From positions 273,451 through 337,450 of the forward strand of contig NZ_JBBVGR010000006.1 of the NCBI RefSeq assembly GCF_038148855.1: a stretch of DNA of 64,000 nt, given 5' to 3'. Shown here piece by piece: positions 33,035-41,305 of this stretch. The notes below the pieces were generated by a model. It did no database searches and had not been told where the DNA came from. It was given only the letters and a program-made list of their open reading frames with translations. Numbering within the stretch: the first letter of the stretch is position 1; the number at the start of each line of letters is the position of its first letter. Source of the DNA: Phycobacter sedimenti. Its GTDB lineage: Bacteria > Pseudomonadota > Alphaproteobacteria > Rhodobacterales > Rhodobacteraceae. Position numbers and translations under genes: made by a program.

Positions 33035-33089
33035 ACGCCCAACCATCGGATGGGCATTTTCAATGCCAAGGAGATGGGCGGGAGCACCC
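33016..33089 (-). repeat. Dispersed intergenic module 'u', copy 4 (inverted)
   Basis: On the minus strand: GTGCTCCCGCCC, hairpin GGCATT-GAA-AATGCC, GGTTGGGC, GGCGCCGC-TGA-CGCGGCGC. It overlaps the final GC hairpin of element S2. Confidence 0.6.
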
Positions 33090-33105
33090 CGCTTGTCTGA
33101 ACAGA

Positions 33106-33924
33106 TCAGTCGCCGAGCTTGGCGTGCACCTCATCGAGGTCGATCTCGCCGATCGGCATCTTGTTGCCAGGGTTTTCGAAATCGTATTTGAACAGATCGA
33201 AGTCGCGCTTGTAGATCTCATAGACCAGATGCATCGACAGATCGTCGAAGTAATCCTCCACCGGATGGGCACGCTTGGGGCCGTGGCCTTCGCTTTCGTT
33301 GAAGCGCGGGATCGTTGCCAGATCCACCTTGTGCGGCGTCTCGATCGCATCGAGCACCTCTTGCATCCCGTCGTTGAAGGCCTCGGTCCAGATGATCTTG
33401 TTGTATTTCCCGCCGTTCACGATGAAGGTCGACACATGGCCCGAAGTGGCCGACCAATGGATGTCCGGATCCATCGGGCGACGCCAGCGGATGGTGTCGC
33501 GCGCAAAGAGCAGAAATCGCCGGAAGCTCTTGATCTGATCGAACTCCTGCTTGCCGTCCTCGCCGCCGACCTCGATCCCGTAATCATAGGCCAGCTTGGG
33601 TACCAGATTGCCCCGGTATCGCCTGCCGTTGCGCTGGATGCCGCAGATCTTGTCAAAGAAAGAGCTGAGGATGCGTGTGTAAGGGTTGCGCACGCAGGTA
33701 AAGGCATAGGTCTCATGGCCCTGCACCGCCCGAATGATCCGCTCCTGGCTGTGCTCCTGGGCCCATTTGTGCAGCCCTTCGGTGGAATCGTGGATATCCC
33801 CGTCAAAGAAGCGGCCGTGATCCGAATAGTAGAGGATCTGCCCAATGGTCGAGCAGGCGCATTTGGGCACCACGCGATAGATCACGCTTTCGCTCTCGGT
33901 CATCCAGGTTCCCGGAAACCCCAT
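33106..33924 (-). CDS. Sulfotransferase family 2 protein
   Basis: A 272-residue protein with the PAPS-binding motifs of carbohydrate sulfotransferases: VPKCACSTIGQIL (5'-phosphosulfate loop, near residue 20) and CVRNPYTRILSSFFDK (3'-phosphate motif, near residue 80). It would transfer sulfate from PAPS to a sugar, probably on a surface polysaccharide. ATG 33924 has GAGGG 6 bases upstream; the longer frame from 33975 is cysteine-rich junk. It is divergent from a GT14-like glycosyltransferase 140 bases away, which supports a shared glycan pathway. Confidence 0.87.
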   Translation of the reverse strand: MGFPGTWMTESESVIYRVVPKCACSTIGQILYYSDHGRFFDGDIHDSTEGLHKWAQEHSQERIIRAVQGHETYAFTCVRNPYTRILSSFFDKICGIQRNGRRYRGNLVPKLAYDYGIEVGGEDGKQEFDQIKSFRRFLLFARDTIRWRRPMDPDIHWSATSGHVSTFIVNGGKYNKIIWTEAFNDGMQEVLDAIETPHKVDLATIPRFNESEGHGPKRAHPVEDYFDDLSMHLVYEIYKRDFDLFKYDFENPGNKMPIGEIDLDEVHAKLGD

Positions 33925-34063
33925 TTGCCGCCCTCTTCGTCCCTGCCAACAGCCGCAACAATGCCCATATCGCATTCAAAAGACAAATAATCTTGTTTCA
34001 CCGCAGGGCCCGCCGCCTTATCAAGAGTACAATTCACCGAAATAAGGGCGTATCGTCGTCAGA

Positions 34064-35641
34064 ATGGCAAAAATCGCGTATCTCCTGCTCTGCCACAAGG
34101 ACCCAGAGGCCGTCATCCAGCAGGCTGAGCGCCTGACGGCGGCTGGCGATTACATGGTGATCCACTTTGACGGGCGCGCCCGTGACCAGGATTTCGAAGA
34201 AATCCGCGCCTCGCTCAAGGACAACCCCAATGTCTGCTTTACCCGCCGACGCATCAAATGCGGCTGGGGGGAATGGTCTTTGGTGCAGGCGACGCTCGAT
34301 GCCATCGAGGCGGGCCTTGCAGCTTTTCCGCGCGCCACGCATTTTTACATGCTGTCCGGCGACTGCATGGCGATCAAGACCGCCCAGTATGTCCATCAGT
34401 TCCTGGACCGGCACGACTGTGATTTCATCGAGAGCGTCGATTTCTTCGAAAGCGACTGGATCAAGACCGGCATGAAGGAAGGTCGGCTCATCTACCGGCA
34501 TTATTTCAACGAACGGAAAAACAAACGCCTGTTCGAGCTGAGCGTCGCAATCCAGCAAAAACTGGGGCTGGAGCGCAAGATCCCAGCCGATCTGCAGATG
34601 CAGATCGGCAGCCAGTGGTGGTGCCTGCGCCGCCGTACGGTGGAAGCGATCATCGCACTTGCAGCCAAGCGCCGCGATATCATCAGGTTCTTCCGCACCA
34701 CATGGATCCCGGATGAGACCTTGTTTCAGACCCTCGTGCGCCATCTGGTGCCCGAGCCGGAAATCCAAAGCCGCACCCTGACGTTTCTGATGTTCACCGA
34801 TTACGGGATGCCGGTGAACTTCTACAATGATCACTACGATCTATTGCTGGGCCAGGATTTTCTCTTTGCCCGCAAGATCAGCCCCGAGGCCAAGGACCTG
34901 AAACGCCGCCTCGGGCGTCTCTACATGGCAGAGGACGTGGAGTTCCAGATCTCTGACGAGGGGCGTAAACTTTATCAGTTCCTGGCCCGGCGCGGCCGTG
35001 TCGGACAACGCTTTGCGCCCCGGTTCTGGGAGGCTGAAAGCACGCTCGGGCGCGACCGCGAGCTGATCATGGTCGTCTGCAAGAAATGGCACCTGGCCAA
35101 GCGGCTGGCTGCGCGCGTCGAGGATCTGACAGGCGTTCCCGCCCTGGGGTATCTGTTCCACGAAGAAAACACGCCCCTGCCCGATCTTGGCGGGATCGAA
35201 ACCTCCATGGACAAACGTAACCGCCATCGCCGCGCGCTGATGCGAATGCTGTTTGACTATTTTGATCGCAACCGCCTGATCGTCTGTATCGATCCCTCTG
35301 GTCTGGACCTGATGCAGGATTTTGCCGCTGACAGATCGACCACCCGGATCCTGCACCTGGAATGCGGCTTTTCAGATGCAGACCTGATTTCCCATGCCCA
35401 GCGCACGGGTCTTCTGGGGGCGCAGACACCGGCGCAGACACGGGACAGGATACTGCCCACCATTCGCAACGACTTTCAGCAGGAAGCGGACAAGATCCGC
35501 GAAGCGGGCTTTGCCTGTTTTCAGACCATCCGGGAGAGCGATGCGCCGACGCAGATTGCCGTGGCTTTGACCGAGACCTTTGGTCTTTCGCAAGAACAGG
35601 CCGATCAGATGGGCTGCGACACAGGGCAGTTCACCACTTAG
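34064..35641 (+). CDS. Core-2/I-branching-like glycosyltransferase (GT14) with C-terminal domain
   Basis: A 525-residue cytoplasmic protein. Residues ~1-265 resemble the beta-1,6-N-acetylglucosaminyltransferase family: IAYLLLCHKDPEAV, VIHFDGRA, FYMLSGDCMAIK and PDETLFQTLV. The remaining ~260 residues form a second domain that, from memory, occurs fused to this enzyme in Rhodobacteraceae (a DUF592x-type domain). It contains MVVCKKWHLAKRLA and VCIDPSGLDL. It likely adds a sugar branch to a surface glycan and is divergent from the sulfotransferase gene. Confidence 0.85.
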   Translation: MAKIAYLLLCHKDPEAVIQQAERLTAAGDYMVIHFDGRARDQDFEEIRASLKDNPNVCFTRRRIKCGWGEWSLVQATLDAIEAGLAAFPRATHFYMLSGDCMAIKTAQYVHQFLDRHDCDFIESVDFFESDWIKTGMKEGRLIYRHYFNERKNKRLFELSVAIQQKLGLERKIPADLQMQIGSQWWCLRRRTVEAIIALAAKRRDIIRFFRTTWIPDETLFQTLVRHLVPEPEIQSRTLTFLMFTDYGMPVNFYNDHYDLLLGQDFLFARKISPEAKDLKRRLGRLYMAEDVEFQISDEGRKLYQFLARRGRVGQRFAPRFWEAESTLGRDRELIMVVCKKWHLAKRLAARVEDLTGVPALGYLFHEENTPLPDLGGIETSMDKRNRHRRALMRMLFDYFDRNRLIVCIDPSGLDLMQDFAADRSTTRILHLECGFSDADLISHAQRTGLLGAQTPAQTRDRILPTIRNDFQQEADKIREAGFACFQTIRESDAPTQIAVALTETFGLSQEQADQMGCDTGQFTT

Positions 35642-35670
35642 GTCGCCCTGCGCCGCAGCGCTTGAATCGC

Positions 35671-36312
35671 TCAGGCGCCCTTGCCGCCAAACCAGCGCCG
35701 CAGGCGGCTTTTCTTCTCGGAGATCGCATCACCAGCCGCATAGAGGCTGTCTTCGACATCCTCGATCATCGGATCCAGCCGGTTGCGGCGGAAGCGGCGC
35801 CAACGCACATAGATCGCCCAGAACAGCGCTGCGATCAGCACAAGGATGACAATGCTCACCCAGTTGAGGGGCTTGTCCTCCGGTCCGGCCGCAGGTTTGA
35901 TCGCAACCGCATTGGGAAAGGCCGACAGGAACTCGCTGCGCCATCCGTAATGCAGTACCGCCACCCATTCCGGGTTCGCCTTGTTGGAGATGGCGTCATT
36001 GGCCTCGGTGTAAAGGTTGGCCGTGTCAAACTTGAAATAGGGTGGCCAGTTCCAGCCGGTGTCCTCGTTGCGGTAGACAACCGCATCGCCATTCGGGCGC
36101 ACTGCCTGAATGAACTGAACATCGCGGTTGCTGATCGTCGTCGACTGGGTATCCGGGGTGGACCAGAAGATCCGGGTCCAGTCGTTCAGCTCGATCCGCT
36201 CTTCATAGGTATTGACGATGCGCACCACGTCATACTGCGGCAGCGTGTAGTGCAGAAAGGCGCCGAACAGCACCCAGATGGTGATCAGAAAACCCCATTT
36301 GATATAGGCCAT
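35671..36312 (-). CDS. DUF1523 family membrane protein
   Basis: A 213-residue protein of a family I recognise as DUF1523, common in Rhodobacteraceae and of unknown function. It has an N-terminal membrane helix (about 4-26), a periplasmic domain of ~120 residues with NRDVQFIQA and NWPPYFKFDTANL, a second helix near 150-170 (SIVILVLIAALFWAIYV) and a basic cytoplasmic tail. It follows the small two-helix membrane protein gene by only 9 bases, so the two are one transcript. Confidence 0.82.
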   Translation of the reverse strand: MAYIKWGFLITIWVLFGAFLHYTLPQYDVVRIVNTYEERIELNDWTRIFWSTPDTQSTTISNRDVQFIQAVRPNGDAVVYRNEDTGWNWPPYFKFDTANLYTEANDAISNKANPEWVAVLHYGWRSEFLSAFPNAVAIKPAAGPEDKPLNWVSIVILVLIAALFWAIYVRWRRFRRNRLDPMIEDVEDSLYAAGDAISEKKSRLRRWFGGKGA

Positions 36313-36321
36313 GACGGTCTC

Positions 36322-36585
36322 CTATGCGAAATTGACCATGTAAATCACCAAAGCGATCAGCCCCAGCGGCACGATGTAGACCAAAAGGATCAGCCTGCGC
36401 CGGAAGGACCGGTCGTACTGCCGCAGCCCCCGCTGGATGAAGGCCGCGCGGTCCCCGGTCAACCCCTTGTCTTTCCAGCGCCGTTTCAGCTTGGCCCGGC
36501 GCATCTCGCGCGAATAGAGCGACACGGCGCCATAGACCACCGTGAGCGCGATCATCAGGAAGAAAAACAGCCGAAAAAACGCCAA
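36322..36585 (-). CDS. Small two-helix membrane protein
   Basis: An 87-residue protein with two membrane segments (about 3-24 and 63-86) flanking a strongly basic loop of ~38 residues (AKLKRRWKDKG, QYDRSFRRRL). I do not know a function, but the topology and tight linkage to the DUF1523 gene, 9 bases downstream, indicate a real gene. Similar small proteins sit next to DUF1523 genes in related bacteria as far as I recall. Confidence 0.75.
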   Translation of the reverse strand: MAFFRLFFFLMIALTVVYGAVSLYSREMRRAKLKRRWKDKGLTGDRAAFIQRGLRQYDRSFRRRLILLVYIVPLGLIALVIYMVNFA

Positions 36586-36683
36586 AGATACCGCCCCTGT
36601 CCCCAGCCGGGCCGCAGCGCCCTTTATCTGGTACAGCCAAACATAAGCACTTTCGGAGCGATGCCAATCCTGGGCGGGCGCAC

Positions 36684-37307
36684 CTAGCTGTGCGGCGCTT
36701 TTTTCAGCACCAGGAACGTCATCATTCCCAGGGGCGGCAGGCTTTCCTTCTCTTTCAGGGCAAGACTGCCCTCGCTCAGGATCGTCTCGATCTCGAAATC
36801 GGAGTGCCAGCCCAGCACATTGGCAAACGGCGCCGAGATCTTTTCCATCGCGGCCAGCACGCCATCGGTGCTCTTGAAGTGGTTGCTGATCACCACCTCG
36901 CCGCCCGGTTTCAGCACGCGGGCGATTTCTGCCATCACCTTTTCCGGCTCGGGCACGACCGACAGCACATGCATCGCCGCCACCGTGTCAAAGGAGGCAT
37001 CGGGAAAGTCGAGACTGCGCGCATCCATCTGGCGCAGGGCCTCCACGTTCTGAAGGTTCATTTCGGCAACGCGTTTCTTGGCCTTGGCCAGCATCTCTTC
37101 GCTGAAATCGATGCCCGTGACCCTCACGTCCGGTCCGTAGTGGGGCAGCGACAGGCCCGTGCCCACGCCGACCTCCAGCACCGCGCCACCGCGCCGGTTG
37201 ATATATCCCACCACCCGGCGGCGCCCAGCATTGGTCACCGCTCCGAATGTCTTGTCGTAAATCGGCGCCCAGCGCGCATAGGATGATTGAACCGCCTTCA
37301 GTTCCAA
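36684..37307 (-). CDS. pmtA: Phosphatidylethanolamine N-methyltransferase (PmtA, Rhodobacter type)
   Basis: A 207-residue class I SAM-dependent methyltransferase. The SAM-binding glycine motif is VLEVGVGTGLSLP (near 43-55), followed by GIDFSEEMLAKAKKR and the acidic DASFDTVAAMHVLSVV. The size and sequence fit the Rhodobacter-type PmtA, which methylates phosphatidylethanolamine three times to phosphatidylcholine at the inner membrane. The gene next door is pssA, which makes the precursor lipid, and this linkage strengthens the call over a generic ubiE-like enzyme. Confidence 0.87.
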   Translation of the reverse strand: MELKAVQSSYARWAPIYDKTFGAVTNAGRRRVVGYINRRGGAVLEVGVGTGLSLPHYGPDVRVTGIDFSEEMLAKAKKRVAEMNLQNVEALRQMDARSLDFPDASFDTVAAMHVLSVVPEPEKVMAEIARVLKPGGEVVISNHFKSTDGVLAAMEKISAPFANVLGWHSDFEIETILSEGSLALKEKESLPPLGMMTFLVLKKAPHS

Positions 37308-37336
37308 TCGCCTGCCTCCCCGTTCATGTTACAGGA

Positions 37337-38080
37337 TCAATCCGGCACTTTGCGGATCAAACCCCAGATCACCAGAACCACGTAAACAAGGCACAGAACA
37401 ACCAGCGTCGTCCAAGCATATGTCAGAACCGCCGCCCCCGCAAAGGCACAACCCACAAGGAAGTACTTCACATTCTCGCGGCTGATCTTCACCGCCTTGG
37501 GCGACCACGTGGGAATACGGCTGATCATAAGGAAACCTATGACAACCATGTGAAAGCAGATCAGAAGACCCGGAATGACCAGCGTGTCGGAAAAGGCGAA
37601 GGAGAGGAACATCGGCAGCATCGCCAGCATCGCCCCGGCGGGCGACGGGATACCGGTGAAATAGCCCAGCCGCTCTCCTATGACGGGCTCCTCCGACTTC
37701 GCCGCCACGTTGAAGCGCGCCAGCCGCACCACGCAGCAGACCGCAAACACCAGCACCGAGATCCACCCGGCGCTGCGCATGTCCTGCAGGGCCCAGAAAT
37801 AGATCACCAGCGGCGCGGCAACGCCGAAGTTGAGGAAATCGGCAAGCGAGTCCAGCTCGGCCCCCATCTTGCTGTCGCTGCCCAAGGCCCGCGCAAGCCG
37901 CCCGTCAAGCCCATCGAGGAGCGCCGCCAACAGGATCAACTGCACCGCCAGCACGTAATTGCCCTGCACCCCGAACCGGATCGCCGACAAGCCCGCACAG
38001 ATCGCCCCCACCGTCATGATGTTCGGCAAAAGCTGGATCAGGGCGTATTCGTTTTTCGTCTTCTTGGGCAGATCGTCCAT
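37337..38080 (-). CDS. pssA: CDP-diacylglycerol-serine O-phosphatidyltransferase
   Basis: A 247-residue integral membrane enzyme of the CDP-alcohol phosphatidyltransferase family. The catalytic signature D-G-x2-A-R-x8-G-x3-D-x3-D is present at residues 59-81 (DGRLAR, then G73, D77, D81). It joins serine to CDP-diacylglycerol to make phosphatidylserine, the precursor of phosphatidylethanolamine. ATG 38080 (MDDLPKKTKN) is preferred; the frame to 38179 has no membrane-protein character. It is co-directional with pmtA, 29 bases away. Confidence 0.92.
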   Translation of the reverse strand: MDDLPKKTKNEYALIQLLPNIMTVGAICAGLSAIRFGVQGNYVLAVQLILLAALLDGLDGRLARALGSDSKMGAELDSLADFLNFGVAAPLVIYFWALQDMRSAGWISVLVFAVCCVVRLARFNVAAKSEEPVIGERLGYFTGIPSPAGAMLAMLPMFLSFAFSDTLVIPGLLICFHMVVIGFLMISRIPTWSPKAVKISRENVKYFLVGCAFAGAAVLTYAWTTLVVLCLVYVVLVIWGLIRKVPD

Positions 38081-38394
38081 GGGGCGGAGGTCAGTCTTGT
38101 AAGAGGTCGTAAGGGTCTTGGAGAGGGGCAGCGCAGCATCAGGGCTGCCCAGGTTGTCCTGCTGAATGCAGGCTGGCATCTTCCCTATGCCCGATCAGAG
38201 AGACGCGTGCAACGTCTCCGGGGGTCCCGCCCAAGGCAGCTCGGCACGGGCCGGCATGCCCCGCGTCACACCTGCCGCAGTTGTCAGGTTTGAACCACCG
38301 CCTGCAGTAGAGAAACGCGAACACCAATCTCGCCAAGAAAAACACCCGCCGCAACCCTGTGCGACGGGTGTCCAGACTGTCAGTACAAGTGCTG
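38081..38394. other. Spacer between pssA and the VPLPA-CTERM gene
   Basis: About 314 bases with the pssA promoter and, near its right end, the terminator of the VPLPA-CTERM gene. A GAGACG/CGTCTC hairpin around 38198-38217 has no T run. No gene is seen. Confidence 0.5.
38337..38372 (-). terminator. Rho-independent terminator of the VPLPA-CTERM gene
   Basis: On the minus strand ACACCCGTCGC pairs with GCGGCGGGTGT (one mismatch) and runs into a T tract, about 25 bases past the stop. Confidence 0.8.
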
Positions 38395-39009
38395 TCAGGC
38401 AGCCGTTTTCCTGCGACGGCGCACAAGGGCAGCCATCCCCAGCGCGCCAATCAGCAGCGGCATACCCGCAGGCAGCGGAACCGGCGAAATGGACAGGTTG
38501 TCGTTGAGGGCGAAGGCGAAATCGACGCCTCCGCGGTTCGAGCCATCAACATAGTTCGTTGTGACCCACCACGCCGCACTGGCCCCGGTCGCGCCGGTCA
38601 GGCCCAGCCAATAGGTCGTTCCCGCAACGGCCGTAAACGCGCTCTCAAGCTGGAAGTCCACTCTCCAGGCGTTGCCACCGCCGCAGCACCAGGGCAAACC
38701 GCTGTCTGTCGGCGTGACGTTCTGCCCGGTGCCGCTTGCCAGGATGTTCGATCCGCCCACATCGCTTGAGAACTGGTAGGAGATATCCTGGTTCCAGCCG
38801 GTGATGCCATTGTAGTTCTGGAAGTAGAAGGTAACGCCGGTGATGTCCGCGCTTGTGCCAAGCGAGAAGTTGTCTCTTGTGACGTTTCCGCCCGCGATCG
38901 AATACCCGTTCGATGTATTCGGCAGACCGTTGTCATAGACGACCGCGGCAGATGCCGCGCCAGACACAAGAGCCAAGACCCCTGCACACAGAATTGAAAG
39001 AAACTTCAT
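38395..39009 (-). CDS. VPLPA-CTERM sorting domain protein
   Basis: A 204-residue secreted protein. It has a signal peptide (residues 1-22, ending SGAASA) and a C-terminal sorting signal: VPLPAGMPLLIGALGM followed by a basic RRRRK tail, the VPLPA-CTERM pattern recognised by exosortase-type systems. The mature body is Gly/Asn/Ser/Thr-rich and beta-rich (GVTFYFQNYNG, WAVDFQLES-like), as usual for these surface or matrix proteins. It has its own terminator. No exosortase gene is in the window. ATG 39009 follows a GTG that is also in frame. Confidence 0.9.
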   Translation of the reverse strand: MKFLSILCAGVLALVSGAASAAVVYDNGLPNTSNGYSIAGGNVTRDNFSLGTSADITGVTFYFQNYNGITGWNQDISYQFSSDVGGSNILASGTGQNVTPTDSGLPWCCGGGNAWRVDFQLESAFTAVAGTTYWLGLTGATGASAAWWVTTNYVDGSNRGGVDFAFALNDNLSISPVPLPAGMPLLIGALGMAALVRRRRKTAA

Positions 39010-39990
39010 CACGGCTTAGCTCCCTGGAAAACAAAATACGTCTTAACCCTGCGTTAACTATTAGCAGTTTTTCGGGCTTTTCGCAACTTTCAAGCCGCAA
39101 AACCCCTGTTTTTGTGGGTGTTTCGGGCCTTTGGCCGACCCAGACACAACCGAAGGGCGCACACCCTGGCATCACTGCTCCCCCGTGGGGAGATCGCGGC
39201 AAGGCACCAACCGCTCCGGTACCCCTTCGCCGCAATGGCAGCCCAAGCTCAGGCGAATCAAGGCCCCCATGCCTGGACCATGGCCTGCACAGGGCGCCTT
39301 GATGAAATCGGAGCCGGCGGCGCGGCCCGTCGGACCTCCTGAGGACCTTTGCAGGACAGGCAAAGCCCCAAACCCCGCCCCCCCCCTGCACAGCGCTGCG
39401 GAGGTGATACAACCGTGCCGGATCACAGGGGGCGTGCGCTGGGAGGGGCAGGTTCCAGCCCAAAGACGACTTTCCAGGAGGGCGCAGCGCAGGCACGCTG
39501 CATGCGCGAGAGGTTTCCCAAGAGCGGACCTTCGGGTCCTCTCAACTGATCAGGGTCATGCTGCGATCAGTGCAGACGTCAGCGAAGCGCAGAAAACGCC
39601 CTTTGCAACTGGCGGTATCTGGCGGCAGGGCATCGTTGCTACGCTGCATGCGCACTGGAAAAAGCTGCCCTTCGCCGCAGGTGCAGCGGCGCGGCAGTCG
39701 GCAAGCGGCGACTCCGCCCCCGGTGCTTGCAGCTGGATGGAGCCAGCCAGTCCAAACGCGACTTTCATACAGATGGCATGGAAGGTGAGGGTTGACGTTC
39801 TCTCAAGGCTGCTACGGACACGCGCGTCAGGCGGATTTATTAGCTTCACCTCACCTGTTGGGTGCAACCTCATTGTGAGCATTCAGAGGTTGCCCAGTTT
39901 TGAACACCTAAACTCCTCAGGGACGGCAATGTGCGGATCTGAACTTCGAGATAGAAAAAGGTGCGCAGATTGGGCCGCCGTTATTTTCGT
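39010..39990. other. ~1 kb gene-free region with dispersed-repeat copy 1
   Basis: No convincing gene on either strand. The left part (39130-39470) has high GC and open frames with no family resemblance. The middle holds repeat R2 copy 1 and its downstream extension, and the right part becomes AT-richer towards the toxin-antitoxin-chaperone module. Confidence 0.55.
39472..39592 (+). repeat. Dispersed repeat R2, copy 1
   Basis: This 121-base stretch matches the minus strand of 41576-41697 with only around a dozen differences and one small gap. The identical core runs from GCGAGAGGTTTCCCAAGAG through GCGGACCTTCGGGT. The sequence continues to about 39690 with similarity to copy 3 at 44762-44875. 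Confidence 0.85.
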
Positions 39991-40467
39991 TCAGTTGACC
40001 CGCTCGTTGAGCGAAGGGAGTGGTGGCAAAAAGATGCCGGACGACGAGGCGTGATGGCTGAAGTCAGAACGAAAATACGGGTAGGTCGCAAACCTTCCGA
40101 CCTTTTCGAAGTAGAAACGAGCATACTCTTCCTCAAAGCCATTCAAGCCAGAGTAGGCAACCAAGTATTCAGACGAGAACTTGAGCACCTTCTTTCGCCC
40201 AAGTTTTACTTCGCAGGTCCACTGGTAATTACCCAGCAACACGCCCTCATCGTTGCTAAAGTGAAAGCCGGAAGACTCCCCGAAAAAACCCATATTTTCA
40301 AGGTCGTCTAAAGCTTCAAACACTTCAGGCTTGATGAAATATTCGCTCTTTATCAGTCTTATATCTCTCAGCCGCGCTGCCACGGTGATTTGACTATAGA
40401 CTTCATGGTCGAACTCGGCGGCATCTGCCGCCGGGTCCAAAACTTGCTTCTCAGATTGTTCAGCCAT
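39991..40467 (-). CDS. Probable SecB-like chaperone of a toxin-antitoxin-chaperone (TAC) module
   Basis: A 158-residue protein. Its C-terminal third, YPYFRSDFSHHASSSGIFLPPLP, follows the SecB signature (PYaR...G.fp.L.L.p), and FSSEYLVAYSGLNG lines up with the SecB strand FLCEVQQGGIFSIAG. The N-terminal RDIRLIKSEYFIKP fits the first SecB strand. The ATG shares a base with the antitoxin stop (TGATG). In TAC systems such as that of Mycobacterium tuberculosis (Rv1955-Rv1957) a SecB-like chaperone protects a HigA antitoxin; gene order here is toxin, antitoxin, chaperone. The SecB assignment is by eye and needs a profile or structure comparison. GC is low. Confidence 0.6.
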   Translation of the reverse strand: MAEQSEKQVLDPAADAAEFDHEVYSQITVAARLRDIRLIKSEYFIKPEVFEALDDLENMGFFGESSGFHFSNDEGVLLGNYQWTCEVKLGRKKVLKFSSEYLVAYSGLNGFEEEYARFYFEKVGRFATYPYFRSDFSHHASSSGIFLPPLPSLNERVN

Positions 40468-40877
40468 CACGCTGCCAAGTCTCTCTTCCGATTCCCGCTG
40501 GTATTCGCCGCTCGTTCCACCCACGACGCGGGCGTGAGGCGATTGTTCCATTGCAGTACTACCGGCATGAAGCCTTTCGCCCTCTCTTCAGGGAGCGTGC
40601 GTTGCGCCTCATGTTTGCGGACAAACTCAAAATCCTCTCCCAGAGCGTGAGCAATACGCGCAATGGTTTTCAGCGTCAGGTTGGGTCCGTTGGTCGAAAA
40701 GACTTGCGAAACACGAGCAGGGGACATCCCCAGTCGCTCCGAAAGTTCCTTGTTCGTAACGCCGTGTCGCTTCATCGCCTGTTGAAGAGCGACTTGAGTC
40801 GAAAACACCAAATCTTCAATTGCAAAGGTCTCTTCCTCGCCCTTTTTTGGGCCGAGCAAATCCATATTGATCGCCAT
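40467..40877 (-). CDS. XRE family antitoxin (HigA-like) with C-terminal extension
   Basis: A 136-residue DNA-binding protein. Residues ~25-88 form a Cro/CI-type helix-turn-helix (GVTNKELSERLGMSPARVSQVF). The C-terminal ~35 residues after the domain carry aromatic residues (VVLQWNNRLTPASWVERAAN); in TAC systems such an extension is the chaperone-addiction segment that makes the antitoxin depend on the SecB-like chaperone. It starts 2 bases after the toxin stop and overlaps the chaperone start by one base, so all three genes are translated as a unit. It probably represses the operon. Confidence 0.8.
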   Translation of the reverse strand: MAINMDLLGPKKGEEETFAIEDLVFSTQVALQQAMKRHGVTNKELSERLGMSPARVSQVFSTNGPNLTLKTIARIAHALGEDFEFVRKHEAQRTLPEERAKGFMPVVLQWNNRLTPASWVERAANTSGNRKRDLAA

Positions 40878-40879
40878 GC

Positions 40880-41248
40880 CTATTCTCCCGCTTTCTTCCC
40901 AACTCTTTTGAGCTGCTTTTGATCTGCTTTGTTGTCTTTTTTTATTGCGCCTTCAGGGCAGATGAAGCGCCGTGGAGGTCCTTGCTGAAACCAACCGTAA
41001 AGACGGAGTTGATAAGCTTTGGCAGCATAGATGAGCACCTTCTTGCCACCACCGGACGGGAACCTCCCTTCAGACTTAAACTGCGTATCTGTCAAGTCCG
41101 AGTACCCTTGTTCACTCAAGTGATCCAAGACCCGATTCATTCGCGCCCTATCTTCTTCTGTTGCTTTCTCATAAGTTTTCAACGCTTTAGGAGCGAACCA
41201 AATCTCGCAGTAAGCTCCTTCAGCAACCTTGTCATACCCGTCTACCAA
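40880..41248 (-). CDS. RelE/HigB-like toxin of the TAC module
   Basis: A 122-residue protein, first gene of the module. It has the pattern of RelE-superfamily mRNA interferases: EIWFAPKALKTYEKA near the start, then LRLYGWF, and at the end FICPEGAIKKDNKADQKQLKR, where the F-x-C...KK..KA ending is typical. The only usable start I found is a TTG at 41248; the frame is open to 41269, but no ATG or GTG precedes residue 37. Placing the toxin first is the higBA order. Its promoter is probably at 41274-41305. Confidence 0.7.
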   Translation of the reverse strand: MVDGYDKVAEGAYCEIWFAPKALKTYEKATEEDRARMNRVLDHLSEQGYSDLTDTQFKSEGRFPSGGGKKVLIYAAKAYQLRLYGWFQQGPPRRFICPEGAIKKDNKADQKQLKRVGKKAGE

Positions 41249-41273
41249 ATCAGTCTGCCCGACCTCTAGTTAA

Positions 41274-41305
41274 GATATAGCTAAACATTACGAGCGCAGT
41301 GTCAA
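41274..41305 (-). promoter_or_regulatory. Candidate promoter of the TAC operon
   Basis: On the minus strand a perfect -35 TTGACA (41300-41305) is followed, after 18-20 bases, by GCTATATC as -10 region. The start of transcription would be about 20 bases before the toxin's TTG. Confidence 0.5.

Larger units (their letters stand above)
32762..33105. other. Gene-free composite repeat region, second locus
   Basis: About 344 bases without a gene, built almost entirely from the 'L' module copy 2, element S2 and the inverted 'u' module copy 4. Confidence 0.7.

Noticed and set aside
39131..40054. 307-codon plus-strand open frame through repeat R2
   Set aside because: It runs through repeat sequence and the antisense end of the chaperone gene; no domain, and no ribosome binding site of note.
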